In this document: in pieces, positions 25,298 to 34,518 of the stretch
Layout: every line of letters begins with the position of its first letter
Position numbering within the stretch: position 1 is the first letter of the stretch
Assembly (NCBI RefSeq): GCF_900113015.1
Contig: NZ_FONV01000002.1
Location: forward strand, 310,001 to 374,000
Reading direction: 5' to 3'
Source of the DNA: Actinoplanes philippinensis
GTDB lineage: Bacteria; Actinomycetota; Actinomycetes; Mycobacteriales; Micromonosporaceae
DNA: 64,000 bases
The notes under the pieces: generated by a model
What the model was told of the DNA's origin: nothing
Seen by the model: the letters and a program-made list of their open reading frames with translations, nothing else
Databases searched by the model: none
Program-made: the position numbers and the translations under genes

Positions 25298-25335
25298 CGG
25301 CGCCGCCACCACGCCCCCGGGCCGGTGGCGGCGCC
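25298..25335. terminator. Stem-loop between convergent genes
   Basis: GCGCCGCCACC pairs perfectly with GGTGGCGGCGC around a C-rich loop, between the stops of the pseudo-protease and the racemase genes. It may terminate both. On the plus strand a short T run (GTTTC) follows. Confidence 0.65.
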
Positions 25336-25338
25336 GTT

Positions 25339-26070
25339 TCACGTTGTGCCGAAAGCCGCCAGCGTGCCGGTGTACCGCTTCGGCTCCGGACGCGCGTACT
25401 CGTCCCGCTTCGAGGTGTGCACGCCCAGCGTGACCAGGGACTGGACCAGCAGCGTCGCGGCGGTCACACCGTCGATGACCGGTACGCCGACCTGCTTCGA
25501 CACGTCGGCGCAGAGGGCTGCCATGCCGGCGCAGCCGAGCACGATCACGTCCGAGCCGTCCGACTCCAGGGCGGCGCGGGCCAGATCGACCACCCGGGGC
25601 AGGACCGTCGGGTCCGACTCCAGCTCCAGCACCGGGATCTCGCAGGCGTGCACACCCCGGCAGCCTCCGGCCGCGACGTAGCGCTGCGCCAGATCGTGTG
25701 CGCGTCCGGCCGTACGCCCGAGGGTTGTCACGACGCTGAAACCGCGACCGGCCAGCATCGCCGCATGCATCGCCGCCTCCGCTATGCCGACCACCGGACC
25801 GGCTGCGACCTCCCGCGCCGCGTCGAGGCCGGGGTCGCCGAAGCAGGCGATGACGTACCCGTCGACGCCGTCCCGCTCGCCCGCGATGACCTCGGCGAGC
25901 AGGCCGGGCACGGCAAGGGCCTCGTCGTAGTGGCTCTCGATGGAGACCGGGCCCATCGCCGGGGTGACCGCCTCGACGACGGTGCCCGGGCCGGCGACGG
26001 CCCGGGCGCTCGCCTCGATCAGCGTGGTCATCGACGCCGTGGTGTTGGGATTGATGACCCGGATGCGCAT
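25339..26070 (-). CDS. Asp/Glu/hydantoin racemase family protein
   Basis: 243 residues. It begins with IRVINPNTTASMT, typical of the hydantoin racemase (HyuE) family. The two catalytic Cys are visible in IACFGDPGLDAAREV (near residue 76) and VIVLGCAGMAALC (near 180), fitting a two-base racemase that inverts the C5 centre of hydantoins or related amino-acid derivatives. The ATG overlaps the permease stop by one base (TGATG), so the two are coupled. With an NCS1 permease upstream, uptake and racemisation of a hydantoin- or allantoin-like compound is plausible. No hydantoinase or carbamoylase is in the window. Confidence 0.88.
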   Translation of the reverse strand: MRIRVINPNTTASMTTLIEASARAVAGPGTVVEAVTPAMGPVSIESHYDEALAVPGLLAEVIAGERDGVDGYVIACFGDPGLDAAREVAAGPVVGIAEAAMHAAMLAGRGFSVVTTLGRTAGRAHDLAQRYVAAGGCRGVHACEIPVLELESDPTVLPRVVDLARAALESDGSDVIVLGCAGMAALCADVSKQVGVPVIDGVTAATLLVQSLVTLGVHTSKRDEYARPEPKRYTGTLAAFGTT

Positions 26071-27590
26071 CAGGAACTGATCTTGACCGGGGTGGCCGGC
26101 GACGTCACCGGGGAGCGGCGCACGAGCCCGAGGTAGACCAGGAAGCCGAGGCCGCAGCCGATGAACCAGCTGTACTGAGCGACATCGGTCATCTGGCCGA
26201 GCACCGGGATCACCGCGATGACCGCGCCGACCGCGGTGGCGATGATCGCCGGCGGGTGGTAACCGCGTTTGTAGTAGTAGCGGCCGTTCGGCGACATGGT
26301 GAACATCGCGTCCACGTCCACCCGCTGCCGGCGCACCAGGTAGTAGTCGGCGATCAGCACCCCGAAGAGCGGGCCGATGAAGGCGCCCAGCGTCTCCAGC
26401 GTGTAGTGGATGACCTCCGGGTTGTTGTAGAGATTCCACGGGGTGAGCAGCACCGACCCGACCGCGGCGATCATCCCGCCGGCGCGCCAGGAGATCCGCT
26501 GCGGGCTGACGTTGGAGAAGTCGAACGCCGGCGAGATGAAGTTGGCGACGATGTTGATGCCGATCGTGGCGATGGTGAAGGTGAGCGCGCCCAGCACGAT
26601 CGCGAACGTGCTGTCGATCCGCGCCACGGTGGCCACCGGATCGGTGATCAGCTCTCCGAACACCGGCACGGTAAGGCTCGCGGTGACGACGGTCAGGATG
26701 CTGAACATCAGGAAGTTCACCGGCAGGCCGAGGAAGTTGCCGGTCTTGACCGCGGTGAAGGATCTCCCGTAGCGGGAGAAGTCGCCGAAGTTGAGCATCG
26801 GGCCGGAGAAGTACGACACGACCAGGGCGATCGCGCCGAGCATCACCGGGATCGCGTCGACGCCGGTGACCGTGACCTCGCCGAGGTTGAGGTCGATGGC
26901 GCCCCAGCCGGCGTCGGCGATCAGGTAGCCGGCGAGCACGAACATGACCACGTAGACGGCCGGGCCGCAGAAGTCGATGAACTTCCGGATGGTCTCCATG
27001 CCGGTCCAGAAGACGGCCGCCTGCAGGACCCAGAGCAGCGCGTACGTGCACCAGCCGAGCAGTGGCAGGCCGAGGAACCCGTACTGGTCCACATCGGCGT
27101 ACGGCATCAGTGCCGGCCACAGTTTCAGCAGCACGACGTCCAGGGCGGCCGAGGCCAGGTACGTCTGGATGCCGTACCACGCGACAGCGATCGAGCCGCG
27201 GATGATCGCCGGCACGTTCGCCCCGAGCACCCCGAACGCCACCCGGTTGATCACCGGGTAGGGCACGCCCGTCACCTGCGACGGCTTGGCCACCAGATTG
27301 CAGAAGAAGTAGACGATCGTGATGCCCACGACCAGCGAGATCAGCACCTGCCAGCTGGACAGCCCCAGCGCGAACAGGCTGCCCGCCGTGACGTACCCGC
27401 CGACGCTGTGCACGTCGGACATCCAGAACGCGAAGATGTTGTAGGCGCCCCACCGCTGTTCCCGTAGGGGCGCCAGATCCTTGTTGGTGAGCCGGGGGTC
27501 GTAATCCGATTTGACGACGCCGCTGCCGACCGGCATGCCGGCGGCTTCGACCAGGTCCTCGTGGTGTTTGCTGGGGATGGTGTCGGCCAT
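26070..27590 (-). CDS. NCS1-family nucleobase/hydantoin/allantoin permease
   Basis: 506-residue integral membrane protein with about 12 hydrophobic segments. Family signs are LTNKDLAPLREQRWGAYNIF before the first helix, FAFWMSDVHSVGGYVTAGS, FGVLGANVPAIIRG and the SPQRISWRAGG loop. It should take up hydantoins, allantoin or nucleobases with a cation. The ATG at 27590 is preferred because MADTIPSKHHED is typical in length before the first motif. It starts 10 bases after the giant kinase stop and its stop overlaps the racemase start. The neighbour supports a hydantoin-like substrate, but it cannot be fixed from sequence. Confidence 0.9.
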   Translation of the reverse strand: MADTIPSKHHEDLVEAAGMPVGSGVVKSDYDPRLTNKDLAPLREQRWGAYNIFAFWMSDVHSVGGYVTAGSLFALGLSSWQVLISLVVGITIVYFFCNLVAKPSQVTGVPYPVINRVAFGVLGANVPAIIRGSIAVAWYGIQTYLASAALDVVLLKLWPALMPYADVDQYGFLGLPLLGWCTYALLWVLQAAVFWTGMETIRKFIDFCGPAVYVVMFVLAGYLIADAGWGAIDLNLGEVTVTGVDAIPVMLGAIALVVSYFSGPMLNFGDFSRYGRSFTAVKTGNFLGLPVNFLMFSILTVVTASLTVPVFGELITDPVATVARIDSTFAIVLGALTFTIATIGINIVANFISPAFDFSNVSPQRISWRAGGMIAAVGSVLLTPWNLYNNPEVIHYTLETLGAFIGPLFGVLIADYYLVRRQRVDVDAMFTMSPNGRYYYKRGYHPPAIIATAVGAVIAVIPVLGQMTDVAQYSWFIGCGLGFLVYLGLVRRSPVTSPATPVKISS

Positions 27591-27600
27591 GCCCGTCACG

Positions 27601-30600
27601 CTAGGAACCCGCTGTTTCCCCCGGATGTGCGGAACTGTATATCTTGCGCGGTGGCAGCCGGACGATGAAGGTCGAGCCGCCGTGCTCGCCCGGGCGGTAG
27701 TCGACGTCGCCGTGGTTGGCGCGGGCCAGCTCCCGGACGATGTAGAGGCCCAGCCCGGTGCCGCTGACCTTGCCCGCGGTCGACGAGGCCCGGGCGAACC
27801 GGTCGAAGAGCCGTCCCCGGAACTCCGGCGGGACGCCCGGCCCACGGTCGCGGACCTCGATGGTGACGGCCGGCTCGCCGGGCCGGGCGACGACCTCGGT
27901 GGCGCCGCCGCCGTACTTCGCGGCGTTGCTGATCAGGTTGGTGAGGATCTGGTCGAGGTGGCTCGGCTGCACCATCGCGACCAGGTCCCGCGGGCAGGAC
28001 ACCGGCACCCGTTCGGTGGCGGTCGCGGTCAGCGCGGCCTCGATGTGGTCGGCGAGCGGGACCGGCGCGGGCGTGGCGGTGAGCCGCCCGGCGTCGAGGC
28101 TGACCAGGTCGAGGACCTCCTGGACGATGCTCGCGAGCCGCTGGGTGGTGCGGTGGACGCGGCTGAGGGTGTCGCGGGCCGGTCCGGGCAGGTCGTCCTC
28201 GTCGAGGGCCAGGTCGAGGTGGCCGAGGATCGTCGCGAGCGGGTTGTTGATCTCGTGGCCGAGCATGCCGATCAGGTCGGCCTTGAGCCGGTTGGCCGCC
28301 TCCAGGTCGGCGGTGCGAGCCCGGACGGTGTCCTCCAGCGAGTCGTAGAGCAGCGCGTTGTCCAGAGCCACGGCGAGCTGGCCGGCGATCAGGCGGACCG
28401 CTTCCAGACGGCCGGTGGAGAAGACGCCGGCCTGCCGGTGGTTCTCCAGGATCAGCACGGCGCCGTCGCTGTCACGGCTGGGGACCGGTACGGCGAGCAG
28501 CGCGCAGACCTCCCGCCGGGCGAGGTACGGGTCCCGCGCGAACCGGTCGTCCGCGCAGGCGTCGGCCACGAGCAGGGGCCGGTGGGTCCGCCGCACGTAG
28601 CGCAGCGCCGACCCGAACGGGTCGCCGGCCGCCCCGGCCAGCCGCACGTGGGTGGCCCCGGTCATCGCGCTGAGCACGTCGCCGACCTGCTCCTCCAGCC
28701 CGGCCAGCGAGGTCGCCGAGTTGAGCGCCCGCGCGGCCCGCAGGATGGCTGTCAGGTCGATCCGGTCGGCGCCGGCGCCCCCGCTGCCGGGCCCGCCGGG
28801 CTCGGTGGCCCGCAGGAACGGGTGGCGGGACTCCAGCCGGCCCACCGCGGCGGTCGCGCCCCAGTCGCGGTAGGTGTCCCGGGCCTCGGCCAGCAGCCGG
28901 TGCGCGGTGTGGGTGAGCCCGCGTTCCAGGTGGAAGCGGGCGGCCCGTTCGGCGAGCACGGCCCGGTGCCACGGCCGCCCGGCGACCTCGTGCAGGCCGG
29001 CGTCGAAGTGCCGGGCCGCGGTGTCCGGGTCGTCCCGGGCCCAGGCCCGTTCGGCGTCGGCCAGGTGCAGCAGCGGCCGGAAGTTGCGGGGCGAGTCGGC
29101 GGCGCGGCGGGCCAGCCAGTCCCGGACGAGGGTCAGCTCCGCGGCGGCCCCGGTGTCGCCGTTGCGCAGCCGTGTGGCGAGGCTCAGGCAGCGCAGCACC
29201 CGGGCCAGGGCGGACGAGTAGAAGCCGCGGATCGCCTCGCAGTGCTCCATGGCGGCGGCCGCGTGGCGGTCCAGGGCCGCGTCGTCCTGTTCGAAGAGCG
29301 CCAGCAGCCCGTGGCTGACGTGGTGACTGGCGAGCGCCGGCGGATAGCCGGGGACCGGCAGGGCTTCGAGGGGCTCCTGGCCGCGCGCCGCCCGTACCAG
29401 ATCCCGGAAGGTGGTGAGGCTGAACACGGCGATCCGGTTGCCGGTGCGCTCGGCGGTGGCCAGACCCGCGGCGACCTCCTCGGCCACGGTGTCCAGCGAG
29501 TCGGCCGTCTCCAGCACCACCGCGGCGAGCCGGACGCTGAGCAGTCCCGCCACCTGCACGTCCCCGGCGGCGACCAGGTCGTCGCGGGTCTGCTGCCCGG
29601 CCTCGACGATGTCCTCCAGCGGCTCGAACCAGTGCGCGGCCAGGAACAGGTGCATGTAGCGGGCGATCGCCGTCTCGGCCGGCCAGCCGTGCTCCCGGCC
29701 GGCGGCGACGACGTGCCGGCTCATCCGGTATCCGGTGCGGTAGTCGTCGAAGAGGGAGATGGTCGCGCAGATCAGCGCCCCGGCCGCGCCGATCACGGGC
29801 GCGCACACGCCTTCCCGGCGCCACAGCCGGTACGCCTGGAGCAGCATCCACGCGTGCTCGATCGGCCCGAGCTGGTAGGCGGGCACGAGCAGCCGGTTGA
29901 TCAGCCGGCCGGTCGCCAGCACGAGCGGGTCGGTGGTCTCGGCCGCCCGCTCCAGGTCACCGAGGCCGTCCCGCAGCTCGGCGACCTCCCGCCGGACGGC
30001 CGGCTCGGGGTCGTCCGGGGGCACGATGCCGCACCGGCGCAGCACGTCCAGGCCCAGGCCGTACGCCGCGGGGATCTCGTTGCGCTGTGACATGACGTTG
30101 ATCTGGATCGCGGTGGCCTCGGTCAGGGTGACCAGGTCGGGTGATCGTGCGGCCAGGTCGCGGTAGACGTGGCCGGCGTCGTCGAGCCGGCCGAGGCAGT
30201 AGTAGGTGAGGTGCCGGTCCACGGCCACCGCGTTGCGGGAGGAGTCGTCGCCGACCCCGTCGAGCAGCCGGTCCGCCGCGTCGAGCAGGTCGACGGCGAC
30301 CGGATAGTTGGTGAGCCGGATGGTCCGGCGGGCCGCGGCGTGCAGCAGGGCGGCCGCCTCCCGCCGCTCCTGCGGGCTCTCCACCAACGCCGCGGCGCCG
30401 AGGTACTGCTCGGCAGCCGCCTGCGGGAAGGCGGTGGCCAGACGGCGGGCCATGACCAGTTGCAGCTGCTGCCGCTCGGCGTCGGGCAGGCATTCCCGGG
30501 CGGCCTGGAGCACCAGGTCGTACCGGAACCGGACGGTGTCCCCGGCCCGCAGCACGAATCCGTCCTCGACGGCCCGTCGCACGTGCCGGTCCAGCTCGTC

Positions 30601-32415
30601 CGCGGGGGTGCCGGTCGCGGCGGCCAGCGCCCCGACGCTGATCTCGCCACCGAGGCAGGCCAGGGCGGCGTACCGGCGGCGGCACCCGGCGGCCTGTTGC
30701 GCGAGGCGGCGGGCGGGCAGCTGGGACAGCTGGTGGGAGGAGACGAACGCCCGTACCTCCGCGGTGTCCCACTGCCAGCCGCCGGCCGCCGATCGCAGCA
30801 GGCCGTCCGCCCGCAGCGCGTTGAGCAGCTCGATCGTCGCGTAGGGACTGCCCTGGCTGCCCTGCCGGATCAGGGCGCTCAGCCCGGTCGCGTCCGCCGC
30901 CGGCATCCGCAGCACCGCCGCGACCAGCGCCGTCGTCGCGGCCGGGCCGAGGCCGCCGAGCCGGATCTCCGGGTCGGCCACGCCGTCGTGCCGCCACCTG
31001 TCGACCGACGCCCGCACCGGCGGATGACCGTCCCGGTAGGTGACCACCAGCAGCAGTCCCGGAATCGGCCCGCTCGTCATGATCGCGTCCAGGACCTGCA
31101 TCGACCCGCCGCTCGCCCACTGCAGGTCGTCGAGGACGAACACGATCCGGTGCCGCGCGGCGAGCGCCCGCACCAGCGCGACAGCGGTGGCGCTGACCCG
31201 GGCACGGGCCGTCACCGGGTCGCCGACGGGCGGGCCGCACCCGGCGCCGAGCAGGTCGGCCAGCTCGGGCACGGCCGCGCAGGCCACGGCCACGTTGGCG
31301 CCGAGCGCGGCCCGGATCCGCCGCCCCGCGTCGGCCACCTCCGGTTCCGGCGCGGCGAGCAGCAGCCGGGTCAGCACCCGCAGCGCCCGGGTGATGCCGC
31401 CGGTGTCGGTGCCGGTCCGGAACTGGTCGAACCGCCCGTCGGCGAACCAGCCGCCCCGCGCCGACACGGCCGGCCGCAGACTCCGGACCAGCGCGGTCTT
31501 GCCGATCCCGGGCGGCCCGCTGACCAGCACCGCCGGTGTCTCGCCGAGCATCGCCCGGTCGAGCGCGGCGGTCAGCGTGCCGAGCTCCCGTTCCCGGCCG
31601 ATCAGCTCGGCGGGCGGCGCGAGGAAGGCCGGGAAATCCCGTTCGCCCAGCTCCCACCCGTCGTCCGGGCCGGTCCGGCAGCGCTCCAGGTCGTAGGCGA
31701 GCCCGTCGGCGCTCTGATATCGGCGTTCCGGGTCCTTCTCCAGCAGCCGCATGATGATCTCGCCGAACCGGGGCGGCAGTCCGGGACACCGCCGCGTCAC
31801 CGGCTCGGGCGGCCGGACCAGCGTGTCCCGGACCAGCTCCAGGGGGTCGTCACCGGTGAACGGCGGCTCACCGGTGGCCAGCGCGTACAGGGTGGCGCCC
31901 AGTCCGTACAGGTCGGCGCGCGAGTCCACCGCCGGCCCGATCCGGCCGGTCTGCTCCGGCGCCAGATAGCCGAGCGTGCCGACCGGACCGTCGTCGTCGT
32001 CCGCCTCCGGCGCCCCGGGCAGCGCGAGGTCGAAGTCGATCAGCACCGGCCGCCCGGCCAGCACCAGGTTGGCCGGGGTGACGTCGCGATGGACGACCCC
32101 GGCGCGGTGCACGGCGCTCAGCGTCCCGGCAAGATCAACGGCAAGATCGAGCAGCAGGGGTACGGCCAGACGCCCCCGATCCGGCGGCGCCCCTCCGTCG
32201 TCCTCCAGGATCAGCGTCTGGCGCGACTGAGTGCCGGCCAGCCGAGGAACGCCCGGGATCCCGGCGAGCCTCCCCAGGACCTCCTGTTCGTGCCGGATGC
32301 GCCGGACCGCGCCGGGTCCGGTGGCGCGTTTCCGGATCAGGGCGCCGTGGCGGTCGGCCGGACTCCGGCGAAGGACCTGTGTCCGTTCGCTGCGATAGAG
32401 CACCACCTCGCCCAC
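27601..32415 (-). CDS. Giant Ser/Thr kinase + AAA-type ATPase + GAF + histidine kinase
   Basis: About 1604 residues. Domains in order: a Ser/Thr kinase-like domain (1-260) with HRDVTPANLVL (Asp111) and DFD in place of DFG at 127-129. An AAA/NACHT-like ATPase follows (from about 300) with GPPGIGKTALVRSL and FVLDDLQWASGG. Then come a long helical TPR-like stretch, a GAF domain (near 1200) and a C-terminal histidine kinase with GHEINNPL, NLISNAAKYGG, DRGPGVPPE and GTGLGLYIVREL. Such trifunctional sensors relay environmental signals. The GTG at 32415 is a best guess since no clear Shine-Dalgarno is seen. It lies 13 bases after the GntR gene, with the permease 10 bases on. Confidence 0.85.
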   Translation of the reverse strand: MGEVVLYRSERTQVLRRSPADRHGALIRKRATGPGAVRRIRHEQEVLGRLAGIPGVPRLAGTQSRQTLILEDDGGAPPDRGRLAVPLLLDLAVDLAGTLSAVHRAGVVHRDVTPANLVLAGRPVLIDFDLALPGAPEADDDDGPVGTLGYLAPEQTGRIGPAVDSRADLYGLGATLYALATGEPPFTGDDPLELVRDTLVRPPEPVTRRCPGLPPRFGEIIMRLLEKDPERRYQSADGLAYDLERCRTGPDDGWELGERDFPAFLAPPAELIGRERELGTLTAALDRAMLGETPAVLVSGPPGIGKTALVRSLRPAVSARGGWFADGRFDQFRTGTDTGGITRALRVLTRLLLAAPEPEVADAGRRIRAALGANVAVACAAVPELADLLGAGCGPPVGDPVTARARVSATAVALVRALAARHRIVFVLDDLQWASGGSMQVLDAIMTSGPIPGLLLVVTYRDGHPPVRASVDRWRHDGVADPEIRLGGLGPAATTALVAAVLRMPAADATGLSALIRQGSQGSPYATIELLNALRADGLLRSAAGGWQWDTAEVRAFVSSHQLSQLPARRLAQQAAGCRRRYAALACLGGEISVGALAAATGTPADELDRHVRRAVEDGFVLRAGDTVRFRYDLVLQAARECLPDAERQQLQLVMARRLATAFPQAAAEQYLGAAALVESPQERREAAALLHAAARRTIRLTNYPVAVDLLDAADRLLDGVGDDSSRNAVAVDRHLTYYCLGRLDDAGHVYRDLAARSPDLVTLTEATAIQINVMSQRNEIPAAYGLGLDVLRRCGIVPPDDPEPAVRREVAELRDGLGDLERAAETTDPLVLATGRLINRLLVPAYQLGPIEHAWMLLQAYRLWRREGVCAPVIGAAGALICATISLFDDYRTGYRMSRHVVAAGREHGWPAETAIARYMHLFLAAHWFEPLEDIVEAGQQTRDDLVAAGDVQVAGLLSVRLAAVVLETADSLDTVAEEVAAGLATAERTGNRIAVFSLTTFRDLVRAARGQEPLEALPVPGYPPALASHHVSHGLLALFEQDDAALDRHAAAAMEHCEAIRGFYSSALARVLRCLSLATRLRNGDTGAAAELTLVRDWLARRAADSPRNFRPLLHLADAERAWARDDPDTAARHFDAGLHEVAGRPWHRAVLAERAARFHLERGLTHTAHRLLAEARDTYRDWGATAAVGRLESRHPFLRATEPGGPGSGGAGADRIDLTAILRAARALNSATSLAGLEEQVGDVLSAMTGATHVRLAGAAGDPFGSALRYVRRTHRPLLVADACADDRFARDPYLARREVCALLAVPVPSRDSDGAVLILENHRQAGVFSTGRLEAVRLIAGQLAVALDNALLYDSLEDTVRARTADLEAANRLKADLIGMLGHEINNPLATILGHLDLALDEDDLPGPARDTLSRVHRTTQRLASIVQEVLDLVSLDAGRLTATPAPVPLADHIEAALTATATERVPVSCPRDLVAMVQPSHLDQILTNLISNAAKYGGGATEVVARPGEPAVTIEVRDRGPGVPPEFRGRLFDRFARASSTAGKVSGTGLGLYIVRELARANHGDVDYRPGEHGGSTFIVRLPPRKIYSSAHPGETAGS

Positions 32416-32428
32416 AAACCGATTTTTC

Positions 32429-33163
32429 TCATGTCTGGGGCCTGGGTGGTGTCTCTTCCGCAAACAGCCCGATGTGCCGGGGCAGTGCTGCGATGAACCC
32501 CTGCAACCGATGGTGATGGCGAGCACAGACGTGGGCCAGCGCCTCGGCGTCCCGCCGCAGGAAAGCGGCGAGCATCCCGGCGTGGTCGGAGTGCAGCAAC
32601 TCCCGGTCGCCGGCGGTCAGGTGTGACATCGGCCGCAGCGGCTCGGTCATGTTCCACGCCGACTCCAGCATGTGCAGCAGGCGGCGCATCCGGCACGGCA
32701 CGATCAGCGCCAGATGGAACCGCCGGCTCTCCCGGTGGTAGGCGGCCCCGCTGTCGTCGGCCTCGATCGCCGCGTCCAGGGCCCGCAGCGCGGCACGGGC
32801 CAGCCGGTCGTCCTCGCCGGTCGCGCCGGCCACCGCCACCCGCAGCGCCGCCGACTCCAGCGCCTCCCGGACCAGGTAGATCTCGCCGAACTCGCGGGCC
32901 GTCATCATCGCCACCCGGTAGCCGCCGTTGGTCCGGTGGTCGACCAGGCCCTCACCGATCAGGGTCATCAGCGCCTCACGCACCGGGATCCGGCTCACCC
33001 CGAACGCGGCGGCCACCGCGTCGACCGGGATCGCCGAGCCGGGCGGGACCTCGCCATACAGGATGATCGTCCGCAGCTCGTCCACGATCGCGCTGCGCAC
33101 GCTGCCCGCCTCCCGGTCGGCGAGCCGGGCGAGCAGGGCCGATCGGCGCCGCGGTCCGGACAT
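32429..33163 (-). CDS. GntR/FCD-family transcriptional regulator
   Basis: 244 residues. The N-terminal winged helix (about 20-85) reads SAIVDELRTIILYGEVPPGS, then VAAAFGVSRIPVREALMTLI and GGYRVAMM. The C-terminal FCD-type helical effector domain (95-230) contains the metal-ligand-type His residues (RESRRFHLALI, HSDHAGMLAAF and HHHR). FCD regulators usually respond to small organic acids or purine-type metabolites. As first gene of the minus-strand operon with the kinase, permease and racemase, it probably controls that set. The ATG at 33163 lacks a clear ribosome-binding site. Confidence 0.88.
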   Translation of the reverse strand: MSGPRRRSALLARLADREAGSVRSAIVDELRTIILYGEVPPGSAIPVDAVAAAFGVSRIPVREALMTLIGEGLVDHRTNGGYRVAMMTAREFGEIYLVREALESAALRVAVAGATGEDDRLARAALRALDAAIEADDSGAAYHRESRRFHLALIVPCRMRRLLHMLESAWNMTEPLRPMSHLTAGDRELLHSDHAGMLAAFLRRDAEALAHVCARHHHRLQGFIAALPRHIGLFAEETPPRPQT

Positions 33164-33250
33164 GGACAGACGTTAGCCGCCCCCGGTTATCGGCACGTTT
33201 CGTGACGCCGTGGATAGGCTGGCGTCAGGCCGTGCACACCGGAGGTGACG

Positions 33251-33874
33251 ATGCCCCTGTATCCACACCAGCCGCATCACCGTCCCGAGTGGCCGCCGCC
33301 GCCACACCTGCCCCCGGCCGGCCCCGGGCTGCCCGGCTGGCTCGAGGAGCGGCTCTTCGACCAGCGGATCGTGATGCTCCGCGGGCATCTGAGCGCTGAG
33401 ACGGCGACCGGGATCGCAGCGGCGCTGCTCACCCTCGACTCGGCCGGGCCCGAGGTGGTCCACCTGCACGTGTCCAGTCCGGGCGGGGATCTGAGCGCCG
33501 CGCTCTCCGTCGTCGACGTGCTCGACGCGCTGGCCGCGCCGGTGCACGCCCTGGTCACGGCGGAGGCGGGCGGGGCGGCACTGGCCGTGCTGGCGGCGGC
33601 GGATCAGCGGGCGGCGTACCGTCATGCGCGTTTCAAACTCGCCGAACCGCGCGCCGCCGGGGTGACCGGGACCGCCGACGAGGTCGCGGCCGCCGCCGGG
33701 CAGCACCTGCGGGAGCTGGAGGAGGTGCTGGTCCGGCTGGCCGAGATCACCGGCAAGCCGCGCAGCCGGATCGAGAACGATCTGTCCGCCGGCCGCAGCC
33801 TCAGCGCGGCCGAGGCGCTCGACTACGGCCTGATCCACGAGGTGGTGGCTCCGAAAAAGAACGGGCCCCGGTAG
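33251..33874 (+). CDS. ClpP-like protein lacking the catalytic residues
   Basis: 207 residues, about the length of ClpP. The fold is visible in LEERLFDQRIVMLRGHLSAE, VHLHVSSPGGDLSAALSVVD, and AEALDYGLIHEVV. However, the catalytic Ser segment (GMAASM in ClpP) reads EAGGAALAV, and the His segment (MIHQP) reads FKLAEP. The Ser and His are therefore not seen. The Pro/His-rich N-terminus (residues 1-30) is unusual. Such inactive subunits may mix into Clp rings or act as regulators. GGAGG lies 5 nt before the ATG at 33251. It is a lone plus-strand gene between the GntR operon and the L11 paralogue. Confidence 0.82.
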   Translation: MPLYPHQPHHRPEWPPPPHLPPAGPGLPGWLEERLFDQRIVMLRGHLSAETATGIAAALLTLDSAGPEVVHLHVSSPGGDLSAALSVVDVLDALAAPVHALVTAEAGGAALAVLAAADQRAAYRHARFKLAEPRAAGVTGTADEVAAAAGQHLRELEEVLVRLAEITGKPRSRIENDLSAGRSLSAAEALDYGLIHEVVAPKKNGPR

Positions 33875-33888
33875 GAACCGGGGCCCGT
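33861..33888. terminator. Perfect stem-loop overlapping the ClpP-like stop codon
   Basis: ACGGGCCCCGGT pairs with ACCGGGGCCCGT around AGGA, with the TAG stop at the loop. It sits between two convergent genes and probably terminates both. It continues into TCCTT on the plus strand. Confidence 0.75.
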
Positions 33889-33907
33889 CCTTCAGAAACT
33901 CGGGAAC

Positions 33908-34333
33908 TCAGGAAGCGACCTTGACACCCATGGAACGGGCGGTGCCGGACACGATCTTGATCGCGGCCTCGAGGTCGTTCGCGTTGAGGTCCACCAGCTT
34001 GCGCTCCGCGATCTCCTTGACCTGCTGGGCACTCAGGGTGCCGACGGTCGTGGTGAGCGGGTTGGCGGCGCCGGACTGGATGCCCAGGGTCTTCCGGATG
34101 AGGAAGCTGGTCGGCGGCGTCTTGTAGGCCAGCGTGTGGCTGCGGTCCTCATACACCGAGACGATGACCGGGATGATCTCGCCCCGGTTCTTCGCGGTGG
34201 CCTCGTCATACTCGACCTTGACGGCACGCATGTTGGCGCCGGTCGGGCCGAGCATCTTACCGAGGTCGACCATCGCGGCGTTACCCGCCTCAAGCGCGAG
34301 GGTTACCTCATGGGTCTTCTTCTTGGGAGGCAT
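33908..34333 (-). CDS. Divergent ribosomal protein L11 (uL11) paralogue
   Basis: 141 residues, the same length as L11. The C-terminal domain keeps L11 motifs: VYEDRSHTLAYKTPPTSFLI, LSAQQVKEIAERKLVDLNAN and IVSGTARSMGVKV. The N-terminal domain is altered. The usual NPxPPVGPALGQxGVNI segment reads NAAMVDLGKMLGPTGANM, so the prolines implicated in thiopeptide action are lost. It is isolated from secE, nusG and rplA, so it is a second L11 gene, not the main one. AAGGAG precedes the ATG at 34333. It may substitute for L11 under some condition or affect antibiotic sensitivity. Neither is shown. Confidence 0.85.
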   Translation of the reverse strand: MPPKKKTHEVTLALEAGNAAMVDLGKMLGPTGANMRAVKVEYDEATAKNRGEIIPVIVSVYEDRSHTLAYKTPPTSFLIRKTLGIQSGAANPLTTTVGTLSAQQVKEIAERKLVDLNANDLEAAIKIVSGTARSMGVKVAS

Positions 34334-34518
34334 TGGGTAAGGCTCCTTAGGGTGAGCTGCGGGCCGAGACAACGCAGCTCGCCAGCATCAACGACACACG
34401 ACAACCCCGAGACCTTACTACCGCCATGACGAGAGGGTCAAAACGGTGGGTGTACGGGGTCTCGGGTCCGCCACCCAGTGTAGCTCCCGGCTCCGGGGCA
34501 CCCGGGACCGGCCCGGAC

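Noticed and set aside
34439..34518. Small gene between the L11 paralogue and the lytic transglycosylase
   Set aside because: Short open frame overlapping the intergenic region, no ribosome-binding site and no recognisable sequence.
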